Shown here piece after piece: positions 1-9,998 of a DNA stretch of 64,000 nt. The stretch is from positions 21,113,666-21,177,665 of the forward strand of contig OX485807.1 in assembly GCA_950295325.1 (NCBI GenBank). Reading direction: 5' to 3'. The position numbers and the translations under genes are program-made. Numbering within the stretch: position 1 is the first letter of the stretch; every line of letters begins with the position of its first letter. Origin of the DNA: Polytrichum commune (lineage: Eukaryota; Streptophyta; Polytrichopsida; Polytrichales; Polytrichaceae). The notes beneath the pieces were generated by a model. The model had not been told where the DNA came from. It worked only from the letters and a program-made list of their open reading frames with translations, and ran no database searches.

Positions 1-1689
1 TTCAATGAACGGGGAGAACCGTCTATTCCAAGTCACGACCTCATCAATCGGGAACCTATTAGGGCACCGGAATTTCAATAAGGTTGGGACTGGTTTTGGT
101 AATTTCTTTTTATGGGAAGTTAGAATAAGGTTCCACGTTTCACGGTCTGGGCTTTTGTGCATAGTAGGACATGGTTGTCAACTATCTCGTTGAGTAGAGG
201 ATGAGTTAGTGAGAATGGCGGCATGTATAATTGACAATCGAATAAAATGCAAAGCAGTGTACAAACTTCGACAAGTTTATTTTGAGATTGACGTGTACAC
301 ATATATGGTCATGACGAGTGCTTTCTATATAGAGTAGACATACCTATTTTCGACAACTTGAAGCAATTTCGCATAAGTGTACTACATGTGTGATACTGGA
401 GTGATCTTTCACAAGTATGGAAATTGACATCATAATGTTTTACCAAAAAAAAAACCCACAATTTATTTCCATGTTTTTAAATTATTGTAAACTTCCAAAG
501 GCAAGATTCTCCACCAACCCATGTTCACAACATAGGTTGACCTATTTCTGATAATTGGGAGATGATGGTTGAGTACAATTAATGCCATTTTCAAGGAACC
601 CAAATTCGTGATCTTTTGACTTATTTTTTCCATCACGTCGAATGTGATAGCTACATATTAGAATTGCACGGCTTAAGGGGACTCTATGTATTGAGATTGG
701 GGGCGAGGGTATTGAAAGTGCTTCTAATGGATTCATGACTTATAACTTCACAACGAGGAGCCATCAATTCATTTATGAAAAGAGGGCATTGACAAGAACC
801 CATTGATACCAAATATTCCCTTGACTGTGAATTAGAAAATATCTACACTATCAAATGTAGTTCTCAAGACTAAATAAAAGCAAAGTCTTTAGACCAAGGC
901 TCACAATCTAGACTCCCCAAGCAACTATCTTCTCTTCTACGAAAACCTATTGAATCTCCTTAGAATCTATATTCATAAAATTGCTCAAGTATTTAAGACA
1001 AAAGCAACTCCAAAATAAAACGTTTACATGAGCTTCAAACCAAGTTTCAGAAGGCGCTTGACACCACACCGGGTTGCATTCTAAGACCTTGTATTGTTTC
1101 TCAAACCCTTTGAAGTCCAAAATATGGCGAATGGCTTATGGTGAGAATGAACAATAGTTTGGCCCACAAAAGCATCATCACCGAGCTATGAATGATTTTC
1201 GGAGGCCCCATGAATATCTTAGAAGAACAAAATGGGGAAACCTTGTCTTGATCAAAGCCTCAAGAAAGCCTCATGTGGAGCCTTTCATGACTAGTGATGG
1301 CGATTTCGATGAGTGGAATTAGGTTCACACAATGTAGTTACAAAAAAACCTTTCCTGCTAACTTGTACGCCAATAGTTCTCAGTTTCTAAGTCTCCAGCT
1401 TCAGTTTATGGTATCACCATGGTAACGATAGTGCCATGACACATGTGCTTGGGTTTGAGTGTTAAAGTGAGGAGGACTTCATCCCGAACTGAGCGGTTAT
1501 GGCACATTCTAGACATTGGTAATACGTTCAGGCCAATTGTTGGCTTAAAAATTTCACAATAATTTCAAAGTAAGGAACATAATCAACAAAAAAGAAAAAC
1601 TTGCAGTGCTCCTAATTTCTATCTTCCTGCATGAGGAAATTTTGCACCTCCTTATACTTGTCCAAATCTAGCGCATAATTTCTTAAGTG
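1..1689. other. Gene-free stretch, left edge
   Basis: No coding region is supported here; all six frames are broken by frequent stops. The first about 20 bases match the left terminus of a short TIR element found again at 27,850. The matching body of that element may resume near 1,690, so much of this stretch could be an insertion into it. No RNA gene or terminator was recognised. Confidence 0.4.
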
Positions 1690-2425
1690 ATTAGTTATGG
1701 GTGGCTCTACCTTACAAAACGAGCCAGTTAAGTTGGAGAAATAATCAGTTGAAGTTCAAGACTTTGGGAAAATTACCCATCGTTTTAGAGGAATACATAG
1801 AATACACCTCAAACAACGAAAGAAAAACTGAAAGATCACAACCATGTAACCGGTTGGACTTGGAACTGCCAGGGGCACGGGACACAAAGATACTTGACAC
1901 GAGCTCAAAAAACTAAAGAAGGTTTCAAGAGGGAAATTGATATGAACTTGAATTAATAAATGAGAAAACGAACAACAACAAGAGGGGTGAGTGAGAGCTC
2001 CAAGAGATGCGTTTGTCGAGACTGAAGGACTCTTCAACCTCAACCCCTATATATACCTAGTCTAAAGTAACAAGGATTTACCTTATCTAAAGTAAACACA
2101 AGTTTTAAAGTAACAATAAGTTCCTAAAGTAAAAGAGACTAGAAGGTTCCGGAGGTCATGTCCCTAACACTTGATTAAGTTTCCATGGTCACCTTGGTTA
2201 CCCTAGTTACTATAATGCCCACCCCGAGAGGGGTTAGTAGTCTTGCACCACTATTATTATGCCCAGTGGGCATAATACCAAGGGCGGGTCGAACATGCAT
2301 TTCAATCACGCTGATCCCATCAGGATTAGTGTTTCTTCTCTCTCTCTCCCTAACACTTGGAAACGCTAAGATGTTGACCGCTTATGCCCCAAAAATCTCC
2401 CGGGACATTGAGTTGGCTTTGAACC
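1690..2425 (+). repeat. CCGGTT-type TIR element, copy 1 (interrupted)
   Basis: This stretch aligns by eye with 27,850-28,095 and 30,136-30,372. Shared landmarks in order are an imperfect CCGGTTGAG block, GAGAAATAA, a GAGGAAT block, a second AACCGGTT, and a terminal TTATGCCC with an A-run and CTCC(C/T)CGG. The copy is split by an insertion at 1,866-2,354. The family termini are weak inverted repeats (TCAATGAACGGGGAG against CTCCCCGATCACTGA). Without the insertion it is about 240 bp and non-coding, so MITE-like. Confidence 0.55.
1866..2354. mobile_element. Nested 489-bp insertion with 8-bp target duplication
   Basis: Comparison with the two uninterrupted copies of the host repeat places this insertion exactly. 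ACTTGGAA occurs at 1,858-1,865 and again at 2,355-2,362, while the empty copies have it once. The insert contains a TATATATA stretch near 2,050, several CTAAAGTAA(A/C) motifs and a CT-rich end. Taken from 1,867 it reads TG...CA, so a solo LTR is possible, but no flanking 4-6 bp duplication fits those borders better. An 8-bp duplication would also suit a hAT-like non-autonomous element; no clear TIR was seen. Confidence 0.5.
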
Positions 2426-5202
2426 CCATGATTGGATACGAAGCGGAGTTTGTTTGTTCGTAAGTAATTAAGAGAGCCGTGAATTTCACCCCATCTAGTC
2501 ACACTCCAAGTGCCGCCATGATGATGGCCATGCTTTTGAGGGCCCGTGGGAAGAAGCCAAAAGAGTGCGGGCGGTCATGGGGCCAATAAGGGGCCGGCCG
2601 AAGCTCATTGGCTCGGCCCCGGCCGGTGACTCATCACTGCCCCTTCCTCAGATTCAGGGGGAACTAAAATGCCACGAGATAAGTTCTTAATAAAATCCAT
2701 TAATGCTCTTGGCTCCTTCTCGTTTAATGTTGTCAGGTTGGGGGGGGGGGGGGGGGCATCATCCATATGGGCCACTCCACACACGAGACTGAGAGCCCGT
2801 GACCATGGCACTTCAAGCACTCTCCTTGGTGGAAAAGGCGGAGCCGGTCCACGTTCGCTACTTCGCACTACGCTTGAGGGACCAACGGAGTATGTGAGTG
2901 CAAGACGGATGTAAATGTCGAGGTCACCTTCAACCCTCAGCCTTAGACGGTGTAACCCGCTGCTGACTGGTTTACATGGACATTGCTCCTATCCAAATTA
3001 GCACCCTTTATGTTTCCATTTTGAAGGTGGATTGGTGCATACTATTTCAATATGGTATTCTCGTCGAGTGAATCTCCAAGGAGTAGGTGCCCTAGGTTTT
3101 CAAGTTAATGTTCCCCTAAATCCTAATGTCAAGGTTAAGTGTTCTTAGAGGAAAACCATTCCCATGTCTACTATCTAGGGGAGTTATTCCAAACTCTTTC
3201 ATGGTTTGAATGACTTGTAATTATCCTTATTACATTCAATATTTCAAGAATGTCTCACTAAGAGAGTTATGGATTCCAAGTATACTCCTTCGCTAATGTA
3301 AGTTTATTCACTTAGAGAATATTCAAGTACAAGAGTTCCTCATTCATGCATTAATTTCTCAATGTAACATCAATCTCTTTGTGTCAAAGTGTTTGAACAA
3401 TATTCCATGTATGTTCTAATCTTCCCGTACATTCTATATCTCTTACGTACTTGTCCAAAGATTCCGTCTTGATAGTGGTGAGTCCTTAGTTTTAAGCTTA
3501 GTTAGATGATACTTGATGAACTCGTATCGCCGATTCCAACTTGTCTTGTCACTTTGAATCATTCGTATCTCTTGAGGAATTCAAGTGTTAGAGATTTCCA
3601 ATCTCCCTTTTTGACTAAAGTTTCCGGGTCTTCAAAGGTTATGTGAGAACTTAAATCTTCTAAGGTTTGTGAAAACCCTTAGTCTTCCGATGTTCTTCAA
3701 TCTTTCACCTTCAAAGGTTTTATGAAAACCTTGAACCTTCTAAGGTTCGTGAGAATCCTTAATCTTCTTGTCTTCAACTCGTTTAGCCTTCGAAATCCTC
3801 TTCAAGTAGTTTCTTCAATTTTCTTCGTCTTCGAGTCTTCTCGGATCTCGGTGAAATCCTTTATCTTCTTGAAGTCCAAGCTTCATGCTCTTGAAAAGTC
3901 TTGCGGCAATCATGCACTCCCGAAATGCTTCGCGGTGCTCACGTGAATTTGGTGACTGAAAATGAGCTCCTATAGGTCTCCTTTGTGCCTCCTTATATGG
4001 GTTCTAATATCTACCAATTAATTGATATGGCGGTTAGGCCTTATTCCCCTAATGCCATATGTATGAATCGGCTATTTTCAGCCCTGAATGTAGCTACAGT
4101 CTAATTTTGGTACATGAGGTTCTATTTTTAGTAATGATCACATGCTCTAATTGGATGTACCTGTGGCATGCATATGGTGTAATCCTTTTCTTTCCTAGAT
4201 GTGCCTAGGGGAATTCGGTTACATCCGCGTCCTCCGTCCATCAAAAATGCATATATTCATTCATGGTAGTTGAAGTGGTTTGTGTTCATCCAAGGGAAAT
4301 ATCATCCCTTGGGCATGTCCTTTCACCTACTCTTCCAAAAGACAACAAAGTGTTCACTCGTTCCTAATCCTAGTTCACTAATATGGCCGCACATGTTCCC
4401 ACTTGGGTTCATGATTTCGTTCCCAACTACCCCGTTCCCTACGGCTCGAGGCCCACTCCCGGCTCCATGTCGCCTTCCACGTGGCGCCTTCCTGTTGGTC
4501 AGCTCCCCTTACTAATCCCCGGTGCCGGCTCACCGTCCCTTCAGCTCCCGCCCGGGCCCGCAGTTCTACATTAAAGTGTGCTCGGTGGCGGTGTACATTA
4601 AAGTCTACATGGTATCGAATGGATTGTGTTTTACGGTCACTTGGATTGTTTTCAAAAACCACCTCTCGAAGGTAAGCCTGACACAAAACTAGGAGACTAT
4701 GGTACTATGAACACTCACAACTGTTGGTTTATTCTGTTTTATCATGTGTGAGGATCCGCTTAAATAGAAATTCATTGAAATAGCATTTGGTTGAGGGACT
4801 GGTCATATATGACTTCACGCTACCCTTGAGGGTCCATGACCACATTACATGATTTTGGAGGTGCTTTGGGACGGCCTTTCAACACTTTCTTTTGGGCTTT
4901 CGGAATTAATTGGTCACAACTCTTGGCTCGTGTGTGAAGTGGCCCTAAGATGCAAAATTGTCATTCTAGATGATGATGATCATCATCATCATCATCAAGT
5001 TTAAGGTATGTGGGTGTTGCATAATATTAGTCAAATGCATCTTTCACATCCATGCCCATAACGAATAGTTAGCTTGACACTATCGCCCATGGTTGTAAAA
5101 ATGATGTTGGATTTCAAACCCCCCCCCTCCCTATGGCCCACCCACCTACACAAGGCAATTGAGCAATGTTATGTGTTCAATTTGTTTTTCATGTTCTCCA
5201 AC

Positions 5203-5205
<3 letters not shown>
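2426..5205. other. Gene-free repeat DNA
   Basis: No gene is supported. The stretch includes a GC-rich imperfect palindrome at about 2,586-2,625 (GGCCGGCC blocks) and a poly-G run at about 2,738-2,756. A fragment at 2,760-2,935 has relatives near 22.9, 34.8 and 41.0 kb (gggcccgtgaccatgg, cacttcaagc and gagggaccaac motifs). About 30-bp imperfect tandem units lie at 3,600-3,790, and an ATG/CAT triplet inverted tract at 4,971-4,998. Confidence 0.45.
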
Positions 5206-5234
<29 letters not shown>

Positions 5235-5446
5235 CCTCTCATTCATCCAACGTAAACCCCTACAATAATATGCAACCTAGAGGTTTATTTTTTAAGTTGA
5301 TTTGCTAGTGTTATATTTTTAGAGGCCTTGGATTATTGTTCTTGAGGTCATTTGAGATGAATCAGCAAGAAACCCATAGGGGCAAGTAAGGTTTTAAGTT
5401 GGATGGATGAGAGATACGCTTGTATACATTAATTCCCTCGCTCCCT
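5206..5446. repeat. GA-MITE family, copy 1
   Basis: The left end is a (GA)n run at 5,206-5,232 followed by CCTCTCATTCATCCAAC. The right end is its inverted partner GGATGGATGAGAGATACGC, followed by TTGTATACA and CCCTCGCTCCC. Between them is an AT-rich core with TGAGATGAATC(A/G)GCAA. Five further copies with the same plan lie in the window. It is non-coding; I classify it as a MITE by its TIRs and size only. Confidence 0.6.
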
Positions 5447-6342
5447 ACAACGAATCATCAACAAAAATTGGATTGAAATTTTGTCCTCCCCTGTTGTATT
5501 TATGGTTGTTGGAAGTACACATTTCCCCTCAATTGTGTGGAGTAGTTTGTAAAATAGAATTTGAAGACGTAGTCTAATCTCCTTAAATATATATGTCTTC
5601 ATGGTGTTTTTAATGCTCACCAAACCATGCACCAACCGAATATAGGGGTCCAATTATGAATAATATATGAATAATACATGTATATCTCAACTCGTGACAT
5701 TATTCAATTGCTATCAGCCGTTTCATTCTAATAATGTCAATACATTACTTCACCCAAGTTTCTCAGCATGAATATGCCATTGCAACGCTTTGTTGTGAAT
5801 ATAAACACCAATGTAATTCTAAATAGGATTTGGCTCATATTGAGCCCCACCCAATGTACATACTCAGCGGAATAATGTTATGTTTTTAATGCTAAAAGTG
5901 CTTCTTCCATGCAACGCATGTTCTCCATTTACTAGAAACTAAAAGTTAAGGTAGAATTGTAAGACAATATCTTAAGTCTTGGGCGATGTTGTTTGATAAA
6001 GGCCTTGCGAGGAACTTATGGAAGTTTAACATCAATTTGGGTAGATGGGTCTTAAGTGGCTCGTTTTTTTAATCGGACCCTTGTGTTTGATTGGTATGTG
6101 GTTTAGTGAGGATCAAAGAGCAAACATCATAAAGCCACGTGTTTGAAAGAGATTAGACTGCATCTTCAATTATTAATAACTACTCTACACTCAATATTGA
6201 ACAAAATCGGGAGAAATTTTGTATCCACTTAAGGAATCAACAAACATGCACTTTGGATAATCATAACTAAACAAGGGGAGGTCCAATTTTTGTAGATGAT
6301 GTATGGCACCATGTTCAAATACCATGTTTCAGGTTTACACCA
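5447..6342. other. Gene-free repeat DNA
   Basis: No gene is supported. Around 5,940-6,190 there are fragments of the AAGGTAGA TIR family (GTGGTTTAG, ACGTGTTTGAAAGAGATT) described in full at 51,583 and 53,899. The rest is AT-rich sequence without a recognised feature. Confidence 0.4.
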
Positions 6343-7053
6343 GGGGGTGGACTCTTCATACCATGTACGAACTAACACGAGTGTAAGAAGATGTATTATT
6401 TTAGGCATTAGCATACAAAGTACACATAAGGGAGAGGTATCGTTTTTCTCTAGTATGTGCATCTAAAAAGGCTATTAAAATTTGTGAAGTAAAGGTAGAT
6501 GTACAAAAGGGGGCCCTGAGGGTTAAAGAAGATACTAACAATAGGTGTGTTAGTTTCATCCACTACCCACTTTCATCCATTGTTGTCATATGGTTAAGGT
6601 CCTCAATGGTTACCATGTATGTTCTTGTCAATGATTGCATTTGGGTTATAGTTTTTTCAAACTAGTGGCTCTTGGAGCTCTCATGTGCTTCCTTTAATTT
6701 TGCTCTTTGGATTGTGGTTAAGTTATTGTGCTATTGTCTTAGTTTGTTTGATACAATCATCGGGTTACATGCTTTGAATAAAAAAACATTCAATCACTTT
6801 CTCATTGAAAAGTGAAAGTAGATTTTATATCTAATAAAGGGCTATTTAATTAATGGTTTATAGTTTGTTTATGTAGTGGAGGCAATTATCACATTAAATT
6901 GAAAAGCTTAGTATAAATACATGAATCCATTTTCTAGCATATTGTTAGTACGTATACATCTTTTATGCCCTATAAACTTCTTGTATCGAGGGGCTTTGAT
7001 TTCATAGTGACCCCCACATGTGATTTAGGTTTCCGATGAGGAGTCCACACCCC
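6343..7053 (+). repeat. About 705-bp TIR element, copy 1
   Basis: It begins GGGGGTGGACTCTTCATA and ends GAGTCCACACCCC, an inverted pair. The interior matches the reverse complement of 32,300-33,003, for example AAAGGTAGATGTACAAAAGG here against CCTTTTGTACATCTACCTTT there, and the (G)AAAGTGAAAGT block. No ORF is shared, so it looks like a non-autonomous DNA transposon or an old repeat with inverted ends. Confidence 0.6.
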
Positions 7054-7113
7054 GGGTTATGAGCTTGCAGTCACGATCAAGGTGAAGCATTCCTCGTTCA
7101 TGCCAACCTTAAA

Positions 7114-7116
<3 letters not shown>

Positions 7117-7192
<76 letters not shown>
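7117..7192. repeat. (CT)n microsatellite flanking the retroelement
   Basis: An uninterrupted CT dinucleotide run of about 76 bases sits directly against the start of the left direct repeat at 7,191. The right direct repeat also ends in CTCTCTC (to 13,474), so the element appears to lie inside a CT tract. Confidence 0.9.
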
Positions 7193-7194
<2 letters not shown>

Positions 7195-8276
7195 CTCTTG
7201 TTTAAAGCCATATATTTTGTTTAAGCTTGTATTCCTTTACTTTATACCTATCATGCACACATAAATAAAAAAGTAGTTACTGTATGGACTAAGTGTTCAT
7301 AAGTATAGATGAATGATACAAGGTGACTAGGGTTAAGGATGTAGAACACATCCCTAACACGTGGTAAAATTAGGGTTGTACAGAACTTACCTTGGGTAAG
7401 ATCTCCAATATAAACCCGTAAACCCTAAAAGAGGCTCTTTTTTACCATTCGCACAAGGGCTTGGTGAGGTAACTTGGAGCACACTTGCTGGGATACTAGA
7501 TACGTGTGCTAAGTGAAGTAGAGGATACTTAGGCTATTCACAAAGGAGAGCATTCTACTTGTGGTGATACAATCATGGCTAAAGAACAGGTTTGAACACC
7601 CATTTGACATTTTGTAATGAGTGTTACTACTAGCAATACTAATATGCATGTAATGTAAGTTTGATGTGTGTGACATGGATAACAACTGGGTCCTGCTGTT
7701 ATTTACCTCGTGTACGTAACTAATCCTCAATTATTTGTTGGTTGGTTGCATGGGCACAGGTGAGGCAGGCCCTTCACACTTACAATACTACGAAGTATTG
7801 TGAATATGACATTTTATGTATTCCTTTTGGTTGATACTACTAGGCATATCTCCTGGTATGTTTTCCATATATATAATAGTTAGGGTACATCCTTGTTGGA
7901 GCAATGCATGAAGAGAGGTAATTAGATCTACAAAGGTATGATGGGGTCAGCCACAATTTGTTTTTGAGTACTTAGGAACTATGTATGAGTACTGAAACCC
8001 TAAGTATGATACAAATACTTATGAAAGTACAGTATATCGCATTATTACATGTTTGTATTGTTTACATACAATTAGACATGGGCGTTTACAAAGAGCATTG
8101 AACATACTTAGCCTTAAAACGATATGATGAGAAGGTTTGATTTGAGGTAATGAGGGTTATGAAAAAGTTCCCACCCACCCACCCTTGCATTGCAATGAAG
8201 AAGACATTGAAGGATTAGGCCTCTGAAAAGAGGAAGTTCAAGCTTTGCAAAAAGCGTTGAAAAGTCAACTCTCTCT
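7191..8276 (+). repeat. Left direct repeat (pseudo-LTR) of the retroelement
   Basis: This copy begins CTTGCTCTTGTTTAAAGCC and ends GAAAAGTCAACTCTCTCT. It contains an antisense open frame of 73 codons (7,509-7,730, non-ATG start) that is preserved in the right copy and partly in a diverged third copy. A nested hairpin lies at 7,989-8,030. Confidence 0.85.
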
Positions 8277-8410
8277 GGATTATCCTTTAGTGGTGTGGAA
8301 ACCACTACCTAGTCCTTCATATTCTTCTGAAGTTGCTTTACATGTTCTGTGGCTGACTAACGTCGCAAAACCATAACAAGGGACCGGCATGGAACAACGA
8401 GCTCGTAGCA

Positions 8411-9943
8411 ATGGGGTACGGCCCACCACTACCGGCACCCATACCTGCGGTGCAAACCACTATATCTGCCATAGATTTACCCGAACTGCACAGATTTGTA
8501 CAAGACAGTGACAATGCTGCACTTACAAACGGCGAAGAAGAAGGTGGGCATACACCACTTCTCCTGGATTCACTTGACCTAGCATTGTGGACGTCACTAT
8601 TTATTATTGCAACCACAGATCCAACCAAAACCTTGGCCAACATCAAGTCTGCACAGACCAGACTAGGTGATTTACTGATACAGGATGAAATCGAAGCTAC
8701 AAAATCAATCGGGTTATGCTCGATGATTGAGGAAACCCTCAAGCTGGCCAATAAAGATGCGCTGGAAGCAAACTCGTCGCACACGGCAGTGGTAGCAACC
8801 AGCGATGGCAACGGAGCTAACAACACCGTTCACCCATTACTGGCAAAACTGAAGATCTCCACCATGGAGATGGCTGCTCTAGAGGATTTCACCGAGGACA
8901 TCAATTCTTCGTAGGCGGAGAAAGATAAGCAGACCATGGTCAATACCAGGGGTCCCTTAGTACCCGTCAAACCGCCACGCTGTGTGGAGCTCCTCGTCGC
9001 CGACCACCAACATCGAATGTGGGCAATCGGGAACACGAACCTGATCGCACCAATTTCGATCGTCATGTGGAAAACCTGGGCTGGCCTCTCGGATTCGGAG
9101 ATAGAACAATGCAAACAGCAGGCACTTAATAACATTGGCGTGCTACGTGCTCCAGTGGACTTGCTGCCGGCCTTCTCTCTTAACATGTTCGAGCATTCTA
9201 AATGCACGACTACAGAAGTGAAGCTGCACACTAAACAGGATCTACCCACGGGCTATAACAGAAAAGAGTCTCACCTAGCGGAACTCTGGAATGTTCAAAG
9301 ACCCTATATGAGATGCTTGTGCAATCCTAGGGCGATCAGTGGGTGCAAAGGATCCATAGTCTGGTTTGACCATGCCATTTGGACAATGGTTAACAAGCTA
9401 GACATGTTCTTCCCGAATCAACCAACCAATAACACCAGGTTCGCTGCTTTCATGCTGTGGCTCAGCAGCGCAGCAAAAATCGCAATAAAGGCTGCAGTAG
9501 TGTTCCACATTGGAAGAGAACACATGGTGACAGCGGCGACACAACTCGCTGATAATTCTAACCAGAAACTACTACCTGACCTAAGCGATGCTCCACTGGC
9601 TATCAAAATCGAACGACTCCTGAGAGGGCCAAAATTCTCTCTGCTGCACCCAGGATCACCGAGCCCTGCGCCATCGCCGTTCAAGAAACAGCGACTCAAC
9701 CTCAATACCTCACCCTCACAGCAGGGTGCACAGGGAGGGCGCGGTAGATCTCCAAACGGTCGCGGGTTTACTCCCCGAGGTGGGAGGTTTAGGGGTCGCG
9801 GCAGTGGCCGCAGCTTCCATCCGCGTGACAGCTCGCAGGGGACACCACCCGGCCAAGCCAGGGCAGCAACCACCGAAAATACACAGGGAGCAGGTGGCCA
9901 GTCCCCGCTCCGAGGACGTGTTCTATTGTGGGATGGGATTTAA
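8411..9943 (+). CDS. gag-like nucleic-acid-binding ORF with an internal TAG
   Basis: An ATG at 8,411 opens a frame of 167 codons that stops at a single TAG (8,912-8,914). The same frame then stays open to a TAA at 9,941-9,943, adding 343 codons, of which the last 335 begin at an ATG at 8,936. The total length if read through is about 510 residues. The second part has a structured middle with many W, F and M residues (GSIVWFDHAIWTMVNKLDMF and its neighbourhood). Its tail is basic and rich in G, R, S and P with RGG/RGR clusters (near 9,720-9,850), typical of RNA-binding retroelement proteins. No CCHC zinc knuckle is seen. It precedes the RT ORF and probably makes the particle or ribonucleoprotein component. 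The lone stop may be a mutation, an end of a separate ORF, or a recoding site. Function is inferred from position and composition only. Confidence 0.6.
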
Positions 9944-9998
9944 ATGGAATGTGAGCTTACTTAAGCAAGTTTTACACTACTCTTAGGATGCATCCTAA

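Noticed and set aside
7900-8100. Hammerhead ribozyme in the direct repeat
   Set aside because: No CTGATGA core with a matching GAAA was found on either strand; only a simpler nested hairpin is present.
8338-9249. Minus-strand open frames of 162 and 139 codons
   Set aside because: They are shadows of the gag-like frame on the plus strand and show no protein features of their own.
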